In this document: positions 1-11,761 of the stretch, piece by piece
Layout: the number at the start of each line of letters is the position of its first letter
Numbering within the stretch: position 1 is the stretch's first letter
Source of the DNA: Amanita rubescens
Lineage: Eukaryota; Basidiomycota; Agaricomycetes; Agaricales; Amanitaceae
Assembly (NCBI GenBank): GCA_015039365.1
Contig: WION01000132.1
Coordinates: 1-64,000, forward strand
Direction: 5' to 3'
DNA: 64,000 nt
The notes under the pieces: generated by a model
Seen by the model: the letters and a program-made list of their open reading frames with translations, nothing else
Told to the model about the DNA's origin: nothing
Databases searched by the model: none
Program-made: the position numbers and the translations under genes

Positions 1-1094
1 CCACTGCCAACCACTATCTCCGGATTCACTGTACTACCTGTGGAATACCCATCTTCGTCCGCTGCCATACATTATTTATACGTCCGAAAAACATGCCGGT
101 CTCAAAACCTCTAAAAGCAGCAAAAACGCCAAGGACGCTAAAAACGATAAGAAACGCATTTACCAGATGGGCGGACGTTGTTCGTCGTGAACATGCCGCC
201 GGACGCAACAGAACGAGAGGTGGTCCAGTTTTTCAAGTTTTGCGGGACGGTGGAAAGGGTCCTGTTTGATTTTATGGGTGCCTCGGAGTTACTGCAGGGT
301 GATAGCGAGGATGAGGAAGAGGACTGATGCAGATGCAGATAATGAAGACCAGGGTCAGGATCAACAAGGCGAAGGGGCAGATGGGAAAGATGGACAGCGG
401 AAGAGGAAACGGGGGCGGAAAACTTCTTCTCGGAAAGACGAAGAAGTGCCCAAGGTCGTACCGCTCCCTAGTACGCAAAACATTCGAAGGTTACGGAAAA
501 CGGGGAAAACCGCTCACGTCGTCTTCCTCGACGCTTCGTCGCTGGATCGGTTTCTTTCTGTTTCGTCATCAAAACCCCGTGCGTGGACTCTGTCGGAAGA
601 ACCTATTGGTTTATCGCACTATATTGCTCAATACGCTGCATTACGGCCTCCTTTGGATGCCGTCAAGGAACATGCGGACAGTTATATACGGGTGTACGAC
701 TATGAGCAAGAGAAGATGAAGCAAAAGTCGAAATACAGGAAGGGCGAGGCAATCGTTGACGAAGATGGCTTCACGATGGTAGTTAGGGGAGGAGCGTACG
801 GCCGAACGCTCGGAGGAGGGGTAGCTGTTGCTAGCAAAAAGTTTCAGCAGACTGGTGTGGCCAATGAGAAGAGTGCGAGGAAGAGGAGAAAGGCGGGTGA
901 GGATAAGGGTGGGTTCTATGCGTTCCAGAAGGCTGAGAAGCAGAGGAATGGTGTGTTTTATCTTTTGGTCCTTGTGCTTTCTTTTCTAATGGTATTGTCG
1001 TGTGACAGCTTTAATTGAGCTCAAGAGGAAGTGGGAAGAGGACAAGGCTAAGATTGAGAAGCTAAAGGAATCGCGACGGTTCAAACCATACTAG
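1..1094 (+). pseudogene. RRP7: RRP7-like ribosomal RNA-processing protein, 5' partial, with apparent frameshifts
   Basis: Rrp7 is a small-subunit processome component needed for pre-18S rRNA processing in the nucleolus. The C-terminal half is clear: a central segment around DEDGFTMVVR, then GGFYAFQKAEKQRN. A 58-bp GT-AG intron at 951-1008 follows, and the last exon reads LIELKRKWEEDKAKIEKL and ends in RRFKPY with stop 1092-1094. The N-terminal part (TLFVVNMPPDATEREVVQFF) is visible only by changing frame near 88 (an A-run), near 172, and near 315 in an acidic low-complexity stretch. The beginning lies outside the window. The gene could be decayed, or the sequence could carry base-calling indels; from about 330 onward it is clean. 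Confidence 0.75.
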
Positions 1095-1357
1095 GTTAGG
1101 GGCAGGGAATCGTCGTGGTATTGAATGAACGCCGTACGGCGTGAAAATTATATCGGGACTACAAATGCGATGGCATTGCTTCTTGCGGGAAGTTGCTCGT
1201 ATGTCGAACAAATGTCCGCTGGAAAAAGGTGCCGTGGTGGATAGCCCACTCAATAAAGCTGTTACTGAAAATTGTCCATGGCATTGTGTACGTTGCCCAT
1301 GCAGTAGTACAAAAGATCACTTTATTGAGTCCTTGCATTCCACACCGACGCGTCAAA

Positions 1358-1921
1358 TCACTCTTTCTTTCCACAGTCCAAGTGCTTTCCATGGCCATTC
1401 CCTACCTTGGTGCAAATACGGAACGATGGACTGACATTCGAAGAGTCTCCAAACACTACGCAAAAAGATCATGATCAACGACACTGTTATAAATGCAATG
1501 ATACTGACATATGATTTGATAGACACCCGCGGTGATGTTGGAGGGTACATTCACTTGTATCCTACCGTTTGCTTCCACGAGATTAAATTCTCCGGTCAAA
1601 GCGGGACCTGCCAACGTTGAACCTGCGTATTGCGATGTCCAGCGGCAAAAACAAACCTCCGTTTATCGTAACAAGACCGGCATTAGAAACAGTTGCAGGC
1701 CGGTCAGCGGTACTCCTGTACGATGAATGATCAAGAAGACCCGTGCCCGTTTGTCGGCACACTTACCAAGTGACTGTTTCTGTCTCGCCTGCGATCCACT
1801 CAGTTTCGCTGTTCGGCGTCAGAATCGTTGGGTCCCAGATATCCCGGATGACGAGCGGCGTTGCATGGGAGAAAAGGCCCGACGACAAAGAGGAGAGCGC
1901 AACGGCGAGTAAGAGACGCAT
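1358..1921 (-). CDS. small secreted Kre9/Knh1-like protein, four exons
   Basis: A spliced gene that single-frame reading misses. Proposed exons on the minus strand are 1767-1921, 1657-1715, 1509-1622 and 1358-1455. They total 426 nt, 141 residues plus stop, open across all joints. The N-terminus (MRLLLAVALSSLSSGLFSHA) is a typical signal peptide, followed by an ETVTW motif. Near the end come GRIQVNVPSNITAGVYQII and then LFGDSSNVSPSF, the signature of the Kre9/Knh1 N-terminal domain found in many secreted or GPI-anchored wall proteins of Agaricomycetes. The introns are 51, 34 and 53 bp. The 34-bp one is unusually short, so the middle joint is the weakest. No GPI signal is evident. The role is inferred to be in cell-wall or beta-glucan biology. 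Confidence 0.6.
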
Positions 1922-2835
1922 CGCTTTCTACACTGCAGACTTGCAATGTTCAGTATCCCTCGCTTTTATAACTTTTTGTTGCTGGGCTATGTTGCCCTAT
2001 GTGTGAACAGCCCGCACACTCTGGCAAAGGGAGGCCGTCAAATTTCGCTTAGCGTGATGAAACCTTGCCTCGCAATTTCGCACAATCAGGAAGGCACTGT
2101 GCGGAAGCGACGGCCGGGAGCTGAGCTTGCATCACCGAGCGCTGAAATTCATGGAACGGGCGTGAAACTCCGTGATCAATTTTGATAAAATCATGCCCCA
2201 TGACATTGACATGAAGTTACGCAGCAAGGGAGCCGCCTTTGTGTAGCTTTTTATGCCTTTCCGGGTCTCCACGTTTTCTAGGTCAATACGGGGTACCCAT
2301 AATACCCGAGGATGGTACCTTCAGTTCTGAGACGCCAAGCCCAGAGTCTGAAGTGGCGAGTAGAGACCTAACAAGTCGATAATGTATTGTATTGTTCGCG
2401 GTGGGAGAAACGGAGAAGGAGTGGATGTGCGTTAAAGGTCTGAAGTCGCTGTTAAAGGCATTTTGCGAAAAGAAGGACGGGAATGCAGGAAAGAATGAAA
2501 GACTGTCCCGGGGCGAGACAGCGAAAGATGTGGGGGTGGCTAATACAAAGGCAGAGAGACAGGTAACGAACGTAGGGATGTTTGAATTCCGAAAGGCCCG
2601 ATGCTACAACAATTTGCAAAACGCCACCGATACTCTGGAGTGACATTGACTCTTGAAGTGCATATTGGATAGTCTTCCCTTCGACCTTCAATATCTTTCC
2701 TGAACAATACAGTCGACCTTCCACCGGCACCGCTCGTTGGACGCTCAGGCTCAACACACCTCTGACTTTGTTCTCCACATGCATCCAACAGGAGTAGATT
2801 CGGTACAAACATCAAGAAAAAGTTAAAACCACTGC
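1922..2835. other. intergenic, no supported gene
   Basis: This holds the upstream region of the Kre9-like gene and then sequence with only short frames lacking recognisable domains. A minus-strand stretch at 2540-2800 is open in several frames but matches nothing I recognise. Confidence 0.5.
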
Positions 2836-3878
2836 TTGGACCTGCAGCGCTGGTGTTGAAACCGCGGGTCTGGAAGTTTCCCACGTTGAACGTTGAACCA
2901 CGCTTCTCTGCTGTTTTAACTTTTCAGCAGCTGCAGATGCCAGATCATGATCACACCTAGCGCAGAAGATGACGGACACTCCAGTAAGTATCCCCGCAAC
3001 TTGCGCAAAGACCTCGAGGGCCACGTATTTGCTTTGTTTAAATTTACGTTGGTCAGTATTGGATTCAATCACACCTACTAACCTGACGTTGAATGTACAG
3101 GATTATGACTGGAATAGAGGATTGAATGGCGGCGTCATGGAGCGTCGAACGTTGTCTGTCTCCGGGCAGACCATGCGTTGCTCCAACAACTGTATCTTGG
3201 CCCAAATTTTGGGGTCGAGCGCCCCAACCTCCCCGTGCGATGGCTAGGTCTTTCATCGCCACTGGCCTCTTTGAGGTGCTTGTAATATGGCATCTGTGGG
3301 CGGGATCCGTTGCGCAATAGCTGCATCGCGGGGTTATCGCGAACCAGCATTCATTAACGCGACTTCCATCAAAAAGTTGTTTGGGTCCTTTTCCAATCCA
3401 ATGACCACAGCCGCCGGCACGTCTTCTTCCTCTTGAGTAGCTACCGGTCCACACCTGTCATCGCCCATGTCATATTTTCGACTGCCGCTGGGACCGTCGC
3501 ATTGTGTACCACTGACAGCGTTGTCTTCATTGGTTTGCGATGTTCCGGGGTTCATGGAGGTATTAGGAGCTTCCTCCTCGATAGCATCAGGGTCAAAGAC
3601 GCTACCGTAGGTGGCGGCCTCGTGTAACAACTTTTGATATGCCGCGACGGTAACAGCTGACTCGTCTACATCTTTTAACATAGAAAGGCTCTCCATGACT
3701 GTAATCTCTCAAGTTCTCCATTCAGAACTCGAAACGCGACTTCTTGAATAACACCCCCAGGCTGCTCGTAACGGGCCTCGCGTCATTGCTGTACCTAATA
3801 GTCAACGCGCCGTAGGAGGCAACCAGGTCGCGGCCGGCTTAAGCTGGCACTTTTTTCCTTTCCGCGTGGATTAGCACG
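2836..3878. repeat. segmental direct repeat, copy A
   Basis: About 1.04 kb that recurs, diverged and with small indels, at 5976-6978 in the same orientation. Shared landmarks include the segment around CCAGATCATGATCA, the stretch TTGGATTCAATCAC, the segment TTATGACTGGAATAGAGG, and the end GTCGCGGCC followed by a CTTTCCGCG motif. The two copies flank the F-box gene. Confidence 0.8.
3334..3696 (-). pseudogene. remnant of an uncharacterised acidic protein
   Basis: A 120-codon open frame inside repeat copy A, beginning MESLSMLKDVDESAVTVAAY and rich in D/E, S and T. Just upstream on the same strand, in another frame, lies a helix-like segment (QEVAFRVLNGELERLQ) that is also preserved in copy B, so the original gene probably extended further. 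In copy B the frame is broken. I do not recognise the family and assign no function. Confidence 0.3.
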
Positions 3879-3910
3879 ATGCCGGGTTGTTTGTTTTTAT
3901 TTTGAGATAA

Positions 3911-5162
3911 ATGACTCTTCCTCACATCCACAAGCTACCTGCAGAGATTTTGCAGCACATATTTCGCTTATGCTGTGCTGGTTACATGCTTGGTTTAAAA
4001 CCTTACAGTCCCGTTTTGCTTTTGGTACAAGTTTGCTCACGATGGAGACAGCTCCTCTTGCATGCCCCTATGTTTTGGGACGAGGTCACGACATCTGGTG
4101 ACTCTTTGTCCCAGCTTTCTCTAGCTTCCCTATGGTTTTCTCGTGCAGGCTTGCGTCCTCGTTCTTTCTGTACCATGCGTTCCTCACCCGCCGCTCCAAT
4201 TCAATCCCTCTTAGCTCGGTTTCCCTTCTCGAGTATCGATCTGGCCATTCACGAAAATCTAGATTTCTCAGAAATCCCCATCGAATCACTTTTGCCTCTT
4301 AAAAGTCTCTCGCTCCGAAATACCAATAGCCACTCGCCGCAAATATCACTAGGCCACCATAGCTTCCCCAACCTGTCTAAACTACTTATCTGGAACTACT
4401 TTGATTCGTTCAGCGCATTAATGACATCCAAGATGATTGAAGAATTATTCATATCTGGGTCTGTACCGATATCACTCTATTTAGAAATTTTGCACTCTGC
4501 GACAAAGCTCCGAGAGTTGATTCTCAGGTCTGTCAGTGATGCCGAAACAGTTGCATCAATTCAAGACGTGGTTGCACCCAACTTGACAGATCTCAGAATA
4601 CATTTCACACACGGGTACAGTGCTGGGCCACTTGTTAGTGCATTGACAGCACCTAACCTGAAAAAGGCTTACCATGGTGACGAGGCTTGATGATCCAGGA
4701 TTTACATGCGATGCCTCTTCATTTCTTCCGAAAGCAGGGCAATCCAGGATGCCAAAGCTAGAGGACCTATCCATTGATAGTAAGACCTCATGCCCTATCG
4801 ACATTGGCATATTACTACGCTCTATCCCGTCGTTGCGCACCTTGCGCCTTCAACCAAAGGCGATACTTGATGAGAATACTATGCAAGGTTTAGCAAGTGG
4901 AGAGCTGGGACCTTGTTTACGTTACATGACTCTCCAAGACCAGTGCACACCTCACGATCCCGAGCGAATTTTGTCCATGATAGAAGCCAGACTTGATAGT
5001 ATTGGAATGGGAAATGACTCCCGCCAGGAACGGTTCAATTCGTTCAGGATGGATTTTTTCTTTGTGGTTCGGGATGATGGAAAGTTCAAGTTGGATGGAT
5101 ACAAGCGGCGAATTCGTGACTTGGCTCAAGACGGGGTTAGGGTTCAATTCGATTTTGTTTGA
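3911..5162 (+). CDS. F-box/LRR-type protein, reading frame interrupted once
   Basis: F-box proteins recruit substrates to SCF ubiquitin ligases. The ATG at 3911 begins MTLPHIHKLPAEILQHIFRL, a canonical F-box start, followed by the VCSRWRQLLLHAPMFWDEV part of the motif. Leucine-rich segments follow (LLPLKSLSLRN, LPSLRTLRL-like). The first frame stops at 4690 and the rest (4674-5162) is in another frame, with the end at RDLAQDGVRVQFDFV. A 58-bp GT-AG intron from about 4677 to 4734 would join the two in frame. A single indel near 4670 would also explain it. Such genes form very large families in Agaricomycetes. Confidence 0.7.
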
Positions 5163-5975
5163 ATTGGTTACTATTTCATAATGATGGGAGGTCATCTCAA
5201 ATGCAAGCTATGATTGAATGTGAATATTGGAGGATGAATTTTTTTATGCTCACGACTAGAAATTTTCGAAAAGTATTCCATAATACATGAGACCTAACTC
5301 ACGTGCGTTTCGGAAAATCGGGACTCGAGGTGGTTCTTCTGCTGCACTGCTGAGCAAGCAGTCGAGCACATCAAATTCGCGTGTGTGCAGGTTCTGCAGA
5401 TATCATGGAATCTGAAACCCAGGTTTAGGAAGCAGGCATCAACACCTTTAATGTGAGGGTTATGCATCATGGGAGAGCCACGAGGAAGTCAGTATCTTGA
5501 GCGAAGCGTTAGGACTTTGGATTTAATGAGGACGATGGCATGGGGCAACGCGTGATTGGGCAATGCATAAGCTATCTTGCTTCGACGAGTCCTCCGAATT
5601 CAACGTATGTGGTGCAAATGCAACACGTTCGTTCGCAAATTATCAGTGCGGCATTTTGTGGTACGTCGCGTGCTATACCAAGAAATTGGATATTACGCGT
5701 GACGCAAACGCTAGTTTCCGTTTCTTCCGCGGCCGCATTGGTGGTGTACTAAGACTGGCTTTGCGAACCATGATGATTTCGGGTAATGAGGTTGCCGACG
5801 TGGTGGATGCGACTGATGGGTTGCGTTTCGCTTGTGTCTTTCTCATGTAACATTGGGCGATCGTTTCTTGTCCGGTTCGTAGATCTTGAAAGAACCGTCT
5901 TGCTAGCCGGTGCCCCCTCCTTCAACGATTCGTTATCTTTAGTAGGAGACCCAAGCAAACCGTACGACGTCTGCT
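5163..5975. other. intergenic, no supported gene
   Basis: Short overlapping frames only; no domain, codon pattern or splice structure that I can support. Confidence 0.5.
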
Positions 5976-6978
5976 CGGACCTGCAGCGCTCGGTTTTGTT
6001 GGTGTTGAATACTTTGTCGTTGAAATTTCCCCGTTCCGCGTTGAACCACGTTTCCAGATGCCAGATCATGATCATGCCTAGCGCAGAAGATGACATCTTT
6101 AACATCGCGCAAAGACCACGAAGCTTTCTTTTGCATTGTTTAAATTTACGCTAGTCAGTATTGGATTCAATCACTGGGAAAAACTACTGACCTGACGTTG
6201 AATGGTACAGGATTATGACTGGAATAGAGGATTGAATCGGCGGCATCATGGACTCATGTCGAACGTTGTCCGTCTCTCCTCTTCAAGTGACCCAAATAAT
6301 TCGGGTCAAATGCCCCAACTTCCCCGTGCGACGGCTAGGTCTTTCATCGCCACTGGCCTCTTGAGGTGTTTAATATGGCATCTGCGGGAGGGATCCGTTA
6401 CAATTGACGATGCAATAGCTGCATTGTGGGGTTAGATGATCGACCTGGATGCGAACCAGCATTATTTAATCATTAACGCAACTTCCATCAAAAAGCTATT
6501 GGGCACAGCCGCCCGGGCGTCTTCTTCCTTGAGTAGCTACAGATCCACACCTGTCATAAGGCCATCACCCATGTCATCCTTTCGACTGTTGCTGGGACCG
6601 TCGCATTGTGTACCACTGACGCCGAGTGTTGTCTTCATTGGTTTGTGACGTTCCGGGGTTCATGGGAGCTTCCTCCTCGATAGCATCAGGATCACAAGAC
6701 GCTACCGTCGGCGGCCTCGTGTAACAACTTTTAATATGCCGTGTCGGTAACAGCTGACTCGTCTACATCTTTTACTACATAAAAAGGCTCTCCATGTCTG
6801 TAATCTCTCAAGTTCTCCATTCAGAACTCGAAACGCGACTTCTTGAATAACACCCTCAGGCCACTCGCAATGGGCCTCGTGTTGTTGCTGTACCTAAATA
6901 GTCAACGCGCCGTAGGAGGCAAACAAGGTCGCGGCCAGCGTAAGCTGACGCGTTTTTTCCTTTCCGCGCGTATTACAC
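5976..6978. repeat. segmental direct repeat, copy B
   Basis: The partner of 2836-3878, with many substitutions and indels. The minus-strand remnant seen in copy A is frameshifted here, so this copy is non-coding. Together the copies bracket the F-box gene, as expected from an old unequal duplication or insertion of a repeat. Confidence 0.8.
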
Positions 6979-7366
6979 ATCGTTTCGTCACCACACTGAC
7001 TGAGGCAACATCTTGTCATCGTGTCTCAGTTTCCTGCAGACGCAAGTGCCACAGCTCCCTACACAGTTGCGGCTTTCACCTACTTACTCTCACAAAGAAA
7101 GTATGAGTAGCCTGTGAGACAGGGGCGCGAAGCGTGGCAGTGACTCGGACGAGTGCAGGGGTTTACGTAAACATACTAAAACATAACTTAGCATCTTATC
7201 TATCTCCATTTGTCTCCGCTCCGACTCGGATCAGCTGAATACAAGTGAGTACTTTGGCGTTTTGCTATTTTCCCGTACCCTCTCGTTTTACCTTCTTCCT
7301 TCAGTGATTTCTACGGCTTGTGAGTCAAACGACGACTCCGCGTACTCTGTCTCCGATGCAGAGGCA

Positions 7367-8785
7367 ATGTTTTACTACTCGGGCCTGCCCTCTTGCCCCA
7401 GGTTAGTTTACCGTACGGGTACCACGCCGTGGACGGAGCCCACCGGACTTGAGGCCTATCACGAGTTGAAGGAGCTCCGCCCAGTCTTCGGCCATGTGCT
7501 CAACACCATCTGGAATAATTTGGGTCCGATGGTTTGTGACTCCTTGGATTCCGCAGGGGTGTTGTGGACGACCATCGATGTCGTTCGTTTTTTCAAGGTC
7601 GAAAAGGGGGAGGTCGGTCCTGTCGTACTTTGGATAGGAGTTTCTCCCAATACACTCCTCGGCAAGGATGCCCACGCCGCAGCGCGCAGTTGCCTGGACC
7701 TTCTCCAGGAGTTTGGAGTCACCGACGTCGAAGTCGAGTTCCGGGAATCTATCTACACCCCGTCGGCCGGGAGTCCAAACTTCCTCGAACCTGTTAACAA
7801 CTTACACCCGACTGTCGACATTCGCGGACCTCTTACTCCAGCGCTTGGTCTATCGCTGCCGACACCACACCTGAGGATCAGGGTTCAGGTGGTCTTTACC
7901 TCGCCGAGGGTGGAGACAGCAAGAGGATCTTGCTCGTCACGGCTCGACATGTCGTCTTCAAAAATGAGCCTAATGACAACTACAGCTACACCAGTGGACC
8001 TCGTCGCAATGTCCTCCTTCTTGGCACCAGGGCGTTCGACGACCTCGTCGAATCCATCAAGAACCTGATTGGAGATAACGTGGCAACGGCCGATATTTAC
8101 AAACGGCTGATGAAAAAAGAGGATGATGTTGAAAAACGGAAAGAGATTAAGCAGTTGTTGGACAAGACGAAGAAGGCGATCAAGGTCCTTCAGAAGTTCC
8201 ACGAGGATGTCACAAATGAGTGGATAGAACCGAACCAGCGCATATTAGGTCATGTCATCCATTCCCCTCCAATCACCCTCGGTGCCGGCACAGCAGGTTT
8301 TACCGAAGACTATGCCATCTTGGAGCTTGACAGCTCCAAGATTGAGAAGGCCTTTAGGGGTAACGTGATTGACCTTGGTACGTTGCACGTTTTGATCTAT
8401 CTCAGCCTAACCATTACTATATCCAGGTACGAAGATTCCACCTGGTCAGTTCAAAAGGAAGTTTTACGCTCAACCCGACGCCACCACGACCTCGGGCTTT
8501 CAATATCCGGAAGACCGCCTCCTCAAGCTTCAGGATCTTATCCAGGAGGATGAGATGCGCGAACCGGATACGGTTGACATCAATGGTGAGCGGTGCCTCC
8601 TAGTCATAAAGAACGGCGGCACCACCGGCATCACCATAGGCCGCGCTACTGGCATCTTCTCCTATGTCCGCAACTACAGGCACAATCGGACTAGCCACAC
8701 GTCGACAGAGTGGGCTATCCTCCCTGTCACGAGCCTTAGACAGGCTACACAACACAAGACTCAATCACTCGTAAGCTACTGCTGA
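7367..8785 (+). pseudogene. Agaricomycete trypsin-like-fold protein, frameshifted and 3'-truncated
   Basis: The start MFYYSGLPSCPRLVYRTGTT matches a widespread Agaricomycete family, which I know from memory and which usually ends with a GDSGS-type serine-protease motif. Later landmarks are VLWIGVSPNTL, VTARHVVF, ITLGAGTAGFTEDYAILELD and TTGITIGRATGIFSYV. A one-base shift near 7852 breaks the frame between PALGL and GGLYLAEGGDSKRILL. A clean 49-bp intron at 8378-8426 restores GTKIPPGQFKRKFY. The frame ends soon after TEWAIL, before the region where the active-site serine is expected. An upstream intron-like segment (about 7245-7304) suggests a 5' exon. I call it a broken, probably inactive copy. 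Confidence 0.65.
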
Positions 8786-9403
8786 CCGTGTCAAGCAGCG
8801 AGGGCGAATACAAGAACCGTCGAGGTTCAGGGCAAGTTTAGAAGGGGGGCTCCGAGCTGTCCAAGGAAAGACTAGCTTGTTGCTTAGGGTATCTACTACA
8901 ATATACACTACTTATATACTACGTTGGGCGTAGGGTATGAGTCATAGGGTACAGGGTATGAGTCATACTATGTCATAGGGCGTAGGGTACATGAGTCAGT
9001 ACATGCACGAAGCATGCGGCGTATCAAGGAGTAAAACAGGGGCTTGACATAGCCTCCGTTTCAAGGTTCGGATTCCAGACGAACTGGAAGGGGATCCAAA
9101 AATTCGATGGTATGACAATTGGCACTCACGTTCTTCCTGATGCTCCTTCGTCTTTACCCGTTACCAGACCTGCGTCCAATGCCGACGGGAGGTTACTATC
9201 GAGTGCTAAGGTTAGGCCTTTCGACTTTCCACAGAGGGGTCCGTCTCCAGGGTTCACCGAATACCCTATTGACATCTCGCGATTCCTCGTTCGAGGCGTC
9301 ACCCATGATCTTGCCTAGGCGCGTCCTCTCCCGATTCCTCGTTGTTTCTATCTTTTTCTCTCCCTGTTCGTATCGGATCTTGTTGCTACAGGCATCAACC
9401 ACT
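8786..9403. other. non-coding stretch with short direct repeats; likely 3' end or LTR of the adjoining gypsy fragment
   Basis: At about 8930-9000 short units related to TAGGGTATGAGTCATA repeat imperfectly. The rest lies downstream of the minus-strand gypsy fragment and could include its 3' LTR. No second copy is present in the window to define the boundaries. Confidence 0.35.
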
Positions 9404-11181
9404 TTAAACTGGTGTGGGTCCTTGCGACGAATTCGCTTCTTCGCGTGCGCTCTTCCAGCGTTGCCAGTTCCCTTCGAGTTTCCGTCGATACTCTTCGTCG
9501 AAGGCTTTGTCATCCCACCCATAAAGGCGCGGATGTGGAACATAGAGGGGGAGGAGATGCGGAGGTGTCGGCGTCGGCGGTCCAGAGGGGGTTGGAGACA
9601 GAGACGATGGGGGGAGGAGAGGAAGGGGTTTGTTTTGCCGTAACGCTGAAGGGTTTTTCTTATAGTATTCCTTTATCGCCTTCTTCGCGTTTTCCATGTG
9701 TTCCTCGGGTTCCCAGGTATTTTCTTCCTCGGGTAACCCTTTCCATTTCACCAGGAAACGTTTCCCTTGCCTCGTTTTTCTCACCCCTTTCACAGCTTCT
9801 ACTTCGTACTCTTCACGTCCATCAATAATTTCCGGTGGTGGCCGGGGTTCGTTTTCCCGTTGCGCCGGGAATTGCGGTTCGTAAACTGGTTTGAGTTTCG
9901 ATTCGTGGAAGACATCGTGTATCCCCCATGTCGGTGGCAATTCCAGTTTGTACGCTGATTTCCCTACCTCGGAAATTACTTTGAAGGGTCCGTGGAACTT
10001 TGCGTCGAGTTTTTTCGATGTCCTTGTTGTTTTAATTTTGGACGCATCTAGATATACTCGATCTCCTGGTTGGTATCGTCGGGATGGTTTGACGTGTTTA
10101 TCATGTTGTCTTTTCATCCTTTCCGCAGCTTGTTCCAAGTTCGCTTTCACCGTTTTCCATGTTTCTTTGAACCTTTCGATATATTCCGCAGCTGAGTGGT
10201 TTGTTGTTTCCGTTTTACCTTCCGTTCCTTTGAATGGATTTCTCCCTGTTGTAATCATGAAAGGGGAGAACCCTGTCGCCGAATGTCGTCGATCGTTATG
10301 GCAGAATTGGGCTATGGGGAGCCAATCTGTCCAATCGTCTTGTTTTTCGTTTACGTACATCCGTAGATATTCTTCCAGTTCTTGATTTACTCGTTCCGTT
10401 TGTCCGTCCGTTTGTGGATGATACGCCGTTGAAGGGTTTGCTTCTATTCCTAATGTTTGGTATAATCCTTTCATAAATCCGGATATGAATTGCGTTCCTC
10501 GATCCGATATGACCTTTTTTGGCAGTCCTTGTTCCTTGAATACGTGTTCCCGATAAAGGTTTGCTACTCCTTGGGATGTTATCGTTGTATTACATGGAAT
10601 GAAGTAAGCCTTTTTCGAGAATCGATTGACAATTACCAAGATCATATCTTTTCCCTTTGATGGTACTAACGGTCCGATGAGGTCTATGCTGATTACTGCC
10701 CATGGTTCCGATGGGATCTCGTTTGGTTGTAATGGCGCCGCCCGTGGTTGTCTATCGGGTTTATTGATTTGGCATTGATGACATGCTTTGATGTATGTTT
10801 CAATGTCCCGTTTCATATTAGGCCACCAGAATCCTCTTGTCGTTAATTCCAGAGTTTTTGCGACTCCTGGATGTCCTGCTGTTTTTACGTCATGGTTCGA
10901 GCTGATTACCCTTTCTCGGATTTCTGGTTTCGCTGGTACATATATTCGTCCTTTCCATTCCCAGCATTGATCGAGGGTATCGTATTTGAAATCTGGGTCT
11001 TTTTCTTTTATTCCCTTGGTTACTTGTTTATCGAAATATCGACGATGTGTGTTGCGAATTTCTTGTCGAATACTTAGCCATTCGTAACTTTCGTCATCTA
11101 TTCTGATTTCGATTTTTCCGAATATATCTTCTTTTAAGAGAATGATTCCTTCGTTATCGTTTTCTCCTTTCGGGTGTCCGG
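9404..11181 (-). mobile_element. Ty3/gypsy chromovirus fragment: integrase and chromodomain, 5'-truncated
   Basis: An open frame runs from the copia LTR boundary at 11181 to the stop at 9404. It has the HHCC zinc finger (HPGVAKTL..., CHQCQ), the integrase D,D,E residues (ISIDLIGPL, VISDRGTQF, TERVNQELEEY), then a C-terminal chromodomain (RFLVKWKGLPEEENTWEPEE). Gag, protease, RT and RNase H are missing because the copia LTR abuts at 11181. The frame is undamaged, so truncation is likely recent. It differs in sequence from the full gypsy element at 38.9-47.4 kb. Confidence 0.9.
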
Positions 11182-11585
11182 TGACGAAAGGGAAACGCCC
11201 AGTAGCGCAGCGTCGAGGAGTTAAAGCGATAGCTTACCCGATGTGTACAGTAGCTGACCACTCAGCTGAGAAGATGGTGGTAGAAGGTTAAGAGAGCTTG
11301 TTCCTATTCTACGGTACATGACAGGTTTATATACTGTCTGTATCCTAATAGGTAACAACATAGGTAAATATATGTAACTACATATGTCATATTCATATAT
11401 GGAAATATGGAGCTGCGCTGATGTCATGCGCAGCTATGGTGTCATATGGCGCCATCCGCAGTGAGTATGACGCAAGCGTACTAGAACCTTCTACAAGGTT
11501 CTATCTATATATATCCTAATCTGCTTAGTAAGCAGATAAGATAAGATCTCCTTGTTATCTTAGATTAGATAAGATAACTTCGTCA
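11182..11585 (-). repeat. copia LTR, 3' copy in element orientation
   Basis: A 404-bp repeat starting TGACGAAAGG and ending ACTTCGTCA on the plus strand. It matches 19373-19776 without visible differences. Confidence 0.95.
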
Positions 11586-11761
11586 CACCCCTCGCTAAGT
11601 CATCCCTAGAATATTTATTCTCCATTTCTTCTTAATGAATTCTACCAGGAATTTGTTTTCATCCGTTAATGTTTCTAAAAGATTCCACGAGTCCAACATA
11701 TTAATGTCTTCTCGTTTAAAGGATCTTTTGATCTTTGACTGCCTTATAGGTTCGTATATTT

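Noticed and set aside
8930..9000. CRISPR-like array from short repeats
   Set aside because: The units are imperfect, adjacent and without unique spacers, and the genome is eukaryotic.
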